In this document: positions 12,274-13,676 of the stretch, piece by piece | Numbering within the stretch: position 1 is the first letter of the stretch | Layout of the letters: each line of letters starts with the position of its first letter | Origin: Methanomassiliicoccaceae archaeon | GTDB taxonomy: Archaea > Thermoplasmatota > Thermoplasmata > Methanomassiliicoccales > Methanomethylophilaceae | DNA length: 13,676 nt | Assembly: GCA_009778275.1 (NCBI GenBank) | Contig: WRKC01000086.1 | Span: 1 to 13,676 of the forward strand | Direction: 5' to 3' | The notes under the pieces: model-generated | Database searches by the model: none | The model's input: only the letters and a program-made list of their open reading frames with translations | Told to the model about the DNA's origin: nothing | Program-made: the position numbers and the translations under genes

Positions 12274-13116
12274 ATGGCAAATCCTTTAGCCTGTCCGATC
12301 ATAACCATATGCGTGCAGATAGAACTCGAGGTCTCGCTCGACCCGACACTTGGGTGCGGGCAGGCCCACAGATGGAGAAAGAACGGCAACTCTTGGAACG
12401 GCGTGATCGGGGGAAATGTGGTCCGGCTTACCGAGAACGCCGGAGGTTTCGAGACAGAGGGGTGTTCCGACAAGAACGTACTGCTGAGATACTTCAGAAG
12501 CGGGGACGACCTTCCCCGGATCATCAGGGAGATCTCGGATGCGGACCCTTACGTCGCCTCGCTTTCTTCGTCCTGCCCAGGGATGAGGATACTGAAACAA
12601 GAGCCGTGGGAATGTCTTGCCACCTATGTCCTCGCAACGAATGTGAATGTCAAAAGGATAGCAAAGATGGTGGAGTCCGTCTGCGATACATTCGGAAGGG
12701 ACCTCGGAGAAAGGAGAGCGTTCCCGACACCGGGGCAGATACTCGATAAACGGGAAGAGGTGCCGGTGTGCAGGCTGGGGTTCCGCGAGGAAAGGTTCAT
12801 TCGGCTTGCGGAGGATACCGAGAAAGGAGTGATCGATCTGAAAGCGATCGGGGAGATGGATTATGCCGGCTGCACCGATCGATTGATGGACATCTACGGC
12901 GTCGGTCCCAAAGTGGCCGACTGCGTGGCGTTGTTCGGATTCGGGCACCTTGAGGCCTTCCCCGTCGATGCGAGGATCTCGAATTGCCTCAACGAGATGT
13001 ATGAGGTCAGCGGAAGCTACAGGACCATGGCGGAATTCGGAAGGAAGAAGTTCGGGCGATACGCTGGATATGCCCAAGAGTTCCTTTACCACAGCTCCGC
13101 GATCACCGGACGCTGA
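12274..13116 (+). CDS. ogg: 8-oxoguanine DNA glycosylase, Ogg1 family
   Basis: This is a helix-hairpin-helix DNA glycosylase/AP lyase that removes oxidised guanine. It shows the Ogg1 N-terminal signature SLDPTLGCGQAHRW, the segment QEPWECLATYVLATNVNVKRIAKM, and the hairpin DIYGVGPKVADCVALFGF followed by FPVDARI. The catalytic lysine is the K of GVGPK (residue 213 from ATG 12274) and the catalytic aspartate is in PVD (residue 232). The His that follows two residues after this Asp in human OGG1 is Arg here, and the NNN segment is NVN. Start: ATG 12274 gives 280 aa; GTG 12313 gives 267 aa and begins VQIELEVSLDPTL, closer to a typical Ogg1 N-terminus. The open frame extends upstream to 12058, but that part is antisense to the endonuclease gene. 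It converges with the next gene at a 5-base gap. Confidence 0.9.
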   Translation: MANPLACPIITICVQIELEVSLDPTLGCGQAHRWRKNGNSWNGVIGGNVVRLTENAGGFETEGCSDKNVLLRYFRSGDDLPRIIREISDADPYVASLSSSCPGMRILKQEPWECLATYVLATNVNVKRIAKMVESVCDTFGRDLGERRAFPTPGQILDKREEVPVCRLGFREERFIRLAEDTEKGVIDLKAIGEMDYAGCTDRLMDIYGVGPKVADCVALFGFGHLEAFPVDARISNCLNEMYEVSGSYRTMAEFGRKKFGRYAGYAQEFLYHSSAITGR

Positions 13117-13121
13117 CGAAG

Positions 13122-13676
13122 TCAGATCGCCCCGGGATTTGTCTTCAGATAGAATTCCGATACGTCCCAGTCCTCATCTTCCGGTGGCTTCGTTTCTTCG
13201 ATCTTCACGCCTACGGACTTTGCGACGTCCTTCATTTGCCTGTATGCTTTGCTGCTGCCTTTGAATCCCTCGACCTTTGCGCCAGAGGCCGAGATCTTCC
13301 CGAAGAAACTGCCGATGATCTTCGTTCCGTCGAACACCACGCACTCGGTCGCGCCGCATTCTCTTTTGATCATCTCGCGCAGGTAGACATGCAGATTGTC
13401 CTGAGTGTTCAGCAGGAAGGTCTCGGTGAACGGGGTTATGTCCGCATCCGCATCCTCTTTCAGCATCCATCTCAGCGTTGGATCGTCCCTCACGAGGAAC
13501 CCTTTGACGAGGTATCCCTCCTTCACAAGGTCCGCCAGCGTCCTTCTTACAACGGGCATCCTTACGGAAAGGAACTGCGCCAGCTCTTCAGCGGAGAATG
13601 TTCCGAAATCGTTGAAGTGCCTTTTTACAATGGCCCTCATCGCTTTTTCCCTGCCGACGCTGCCGGACGGAACCAC
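13122..13676 (-). CDS. Winged-helix protein of unknown function (N-terminal part outside window)
   Basis: The visible 185 codons end at TGA (13122-13124); the frame is still open at the window edge, so the true start is not seen. Residues about 10-65 form a winged helix-turn-helix (REKAMRAIVKRHF, FSAEELAQFLSVRMPVVRRTLADLVKEGYLVKGFLV). After it comes an alpha/beta part with FLLNTQDNLHVYLREMIKR (87-105), CVVFDGTKIIGSFFGK (112-127) and a strand-rich tail. The layout faintly recalls the C-terminal region of AlkZ-type (HTH_42) glycosylases or of winged-helix arrays in large helicases, but I cannot assign it. It lies next to two repair genes and converges with the Ogg gene with five bases between them. 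The sequence is intact and has the local composition. It is certainly coding; function unknown. Confidence 0.75.
   Translation of the reverse strand: MVPSGSVGREKAMRAIVKRHFNDFGTFSAEELAQFLSVRMPVVRRTLADLVKEGYLVKGFLVRDDPTLRWMLKEDADADITPFTETFLLNTQDNLHVYLREMIKRECGATECVVFDGTKIIGSFFGKISASGAKVEGFKGSSKAYRQMKDVAKSVGVKIEETKPPEDEDWDVSEFYLKTNPGAI

Overview
The window looks like chromosomal DNA from a euryarchaeon of the Thermoplasmata branch, most likely a Methanomassiliicoccales-type organism. The gene content is archaeal: an Lhr-family helicase, archaeal-type RlmE, a DUF531 protein, a short-form ThiC and an Ogg1-type glycosylase. Several genes have TATA-like boxes 25-35 bases upstream of their starts and little or no leader. 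The window also carries a complete bacterial-type gyrase pair (gyrB-gyrA), a known trait of Thermoplasmata and related Euryarchaeota. All 13 protein genes whose end is visible stop at TGA (11) or TAA (2), none at TAG. That fits a pyrrolysine-using lineage but does not prove it. The genus assignment is inference from content only.

Layout. (1) 1-1446: 3' part of an Lhr-type helicase (+), whose stop codon directly abuts that of rlmE on the other strand. (2) 1447-3246: rlmE (-) and purM (+) diverge from one short AT-rich promoter region. (3) 3240-4081 (-): tRNA-Phe(GAA), a 70-aa unknown protein and a DUF531 protein, tightly packed and possibly one transcription unit. (4) 4152-5027 (-): a BRO-N/Fic fusion protein of clearly lower GC content, with a 20-bp near-palindrome in its promoter region; this is the accessory gene of the window. 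(5) 5103-9746 (-): gyrB, gyrA and a small two-helix membrane protein form an operon with a 4-bp gap and then a 4-bp overlap. (6) 9747-9902: divergent gyrB/thiC control region with an unusual run of alternating pyrimidine-purine bases and nested palindromes beside the gyrB TATA box. (7) 9903-11195: thiC (+), converging on tRNA-Thr(CGT). (8) 11402-13116: an endonuclease IV-like TIM-barrel protein (-) and an Ogg1-type 8-oxoguanine glycosylase (+), divergent, which together look like a base-excision repair module. (9) 13122-13676: part of a winged-helix protein (-) running off the window.

Most genes are housekeeping: RNA processing and modification, purine and thiamine synthesis, DNA topology, DNA repair and tRNAs. 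I do not see a large undescribed multi-gene system. The points most worth following up are the Z-DNA-prone tract at the gyrase promoter, the self-contained Fic/BRO gene with its candidate operator, and the coupled small genes of unknown function (70 aa and 98 aa). No gene-free stretch exceeds about 160 bases. There is no CRISPR array, insertion sequence or rRNA gene.
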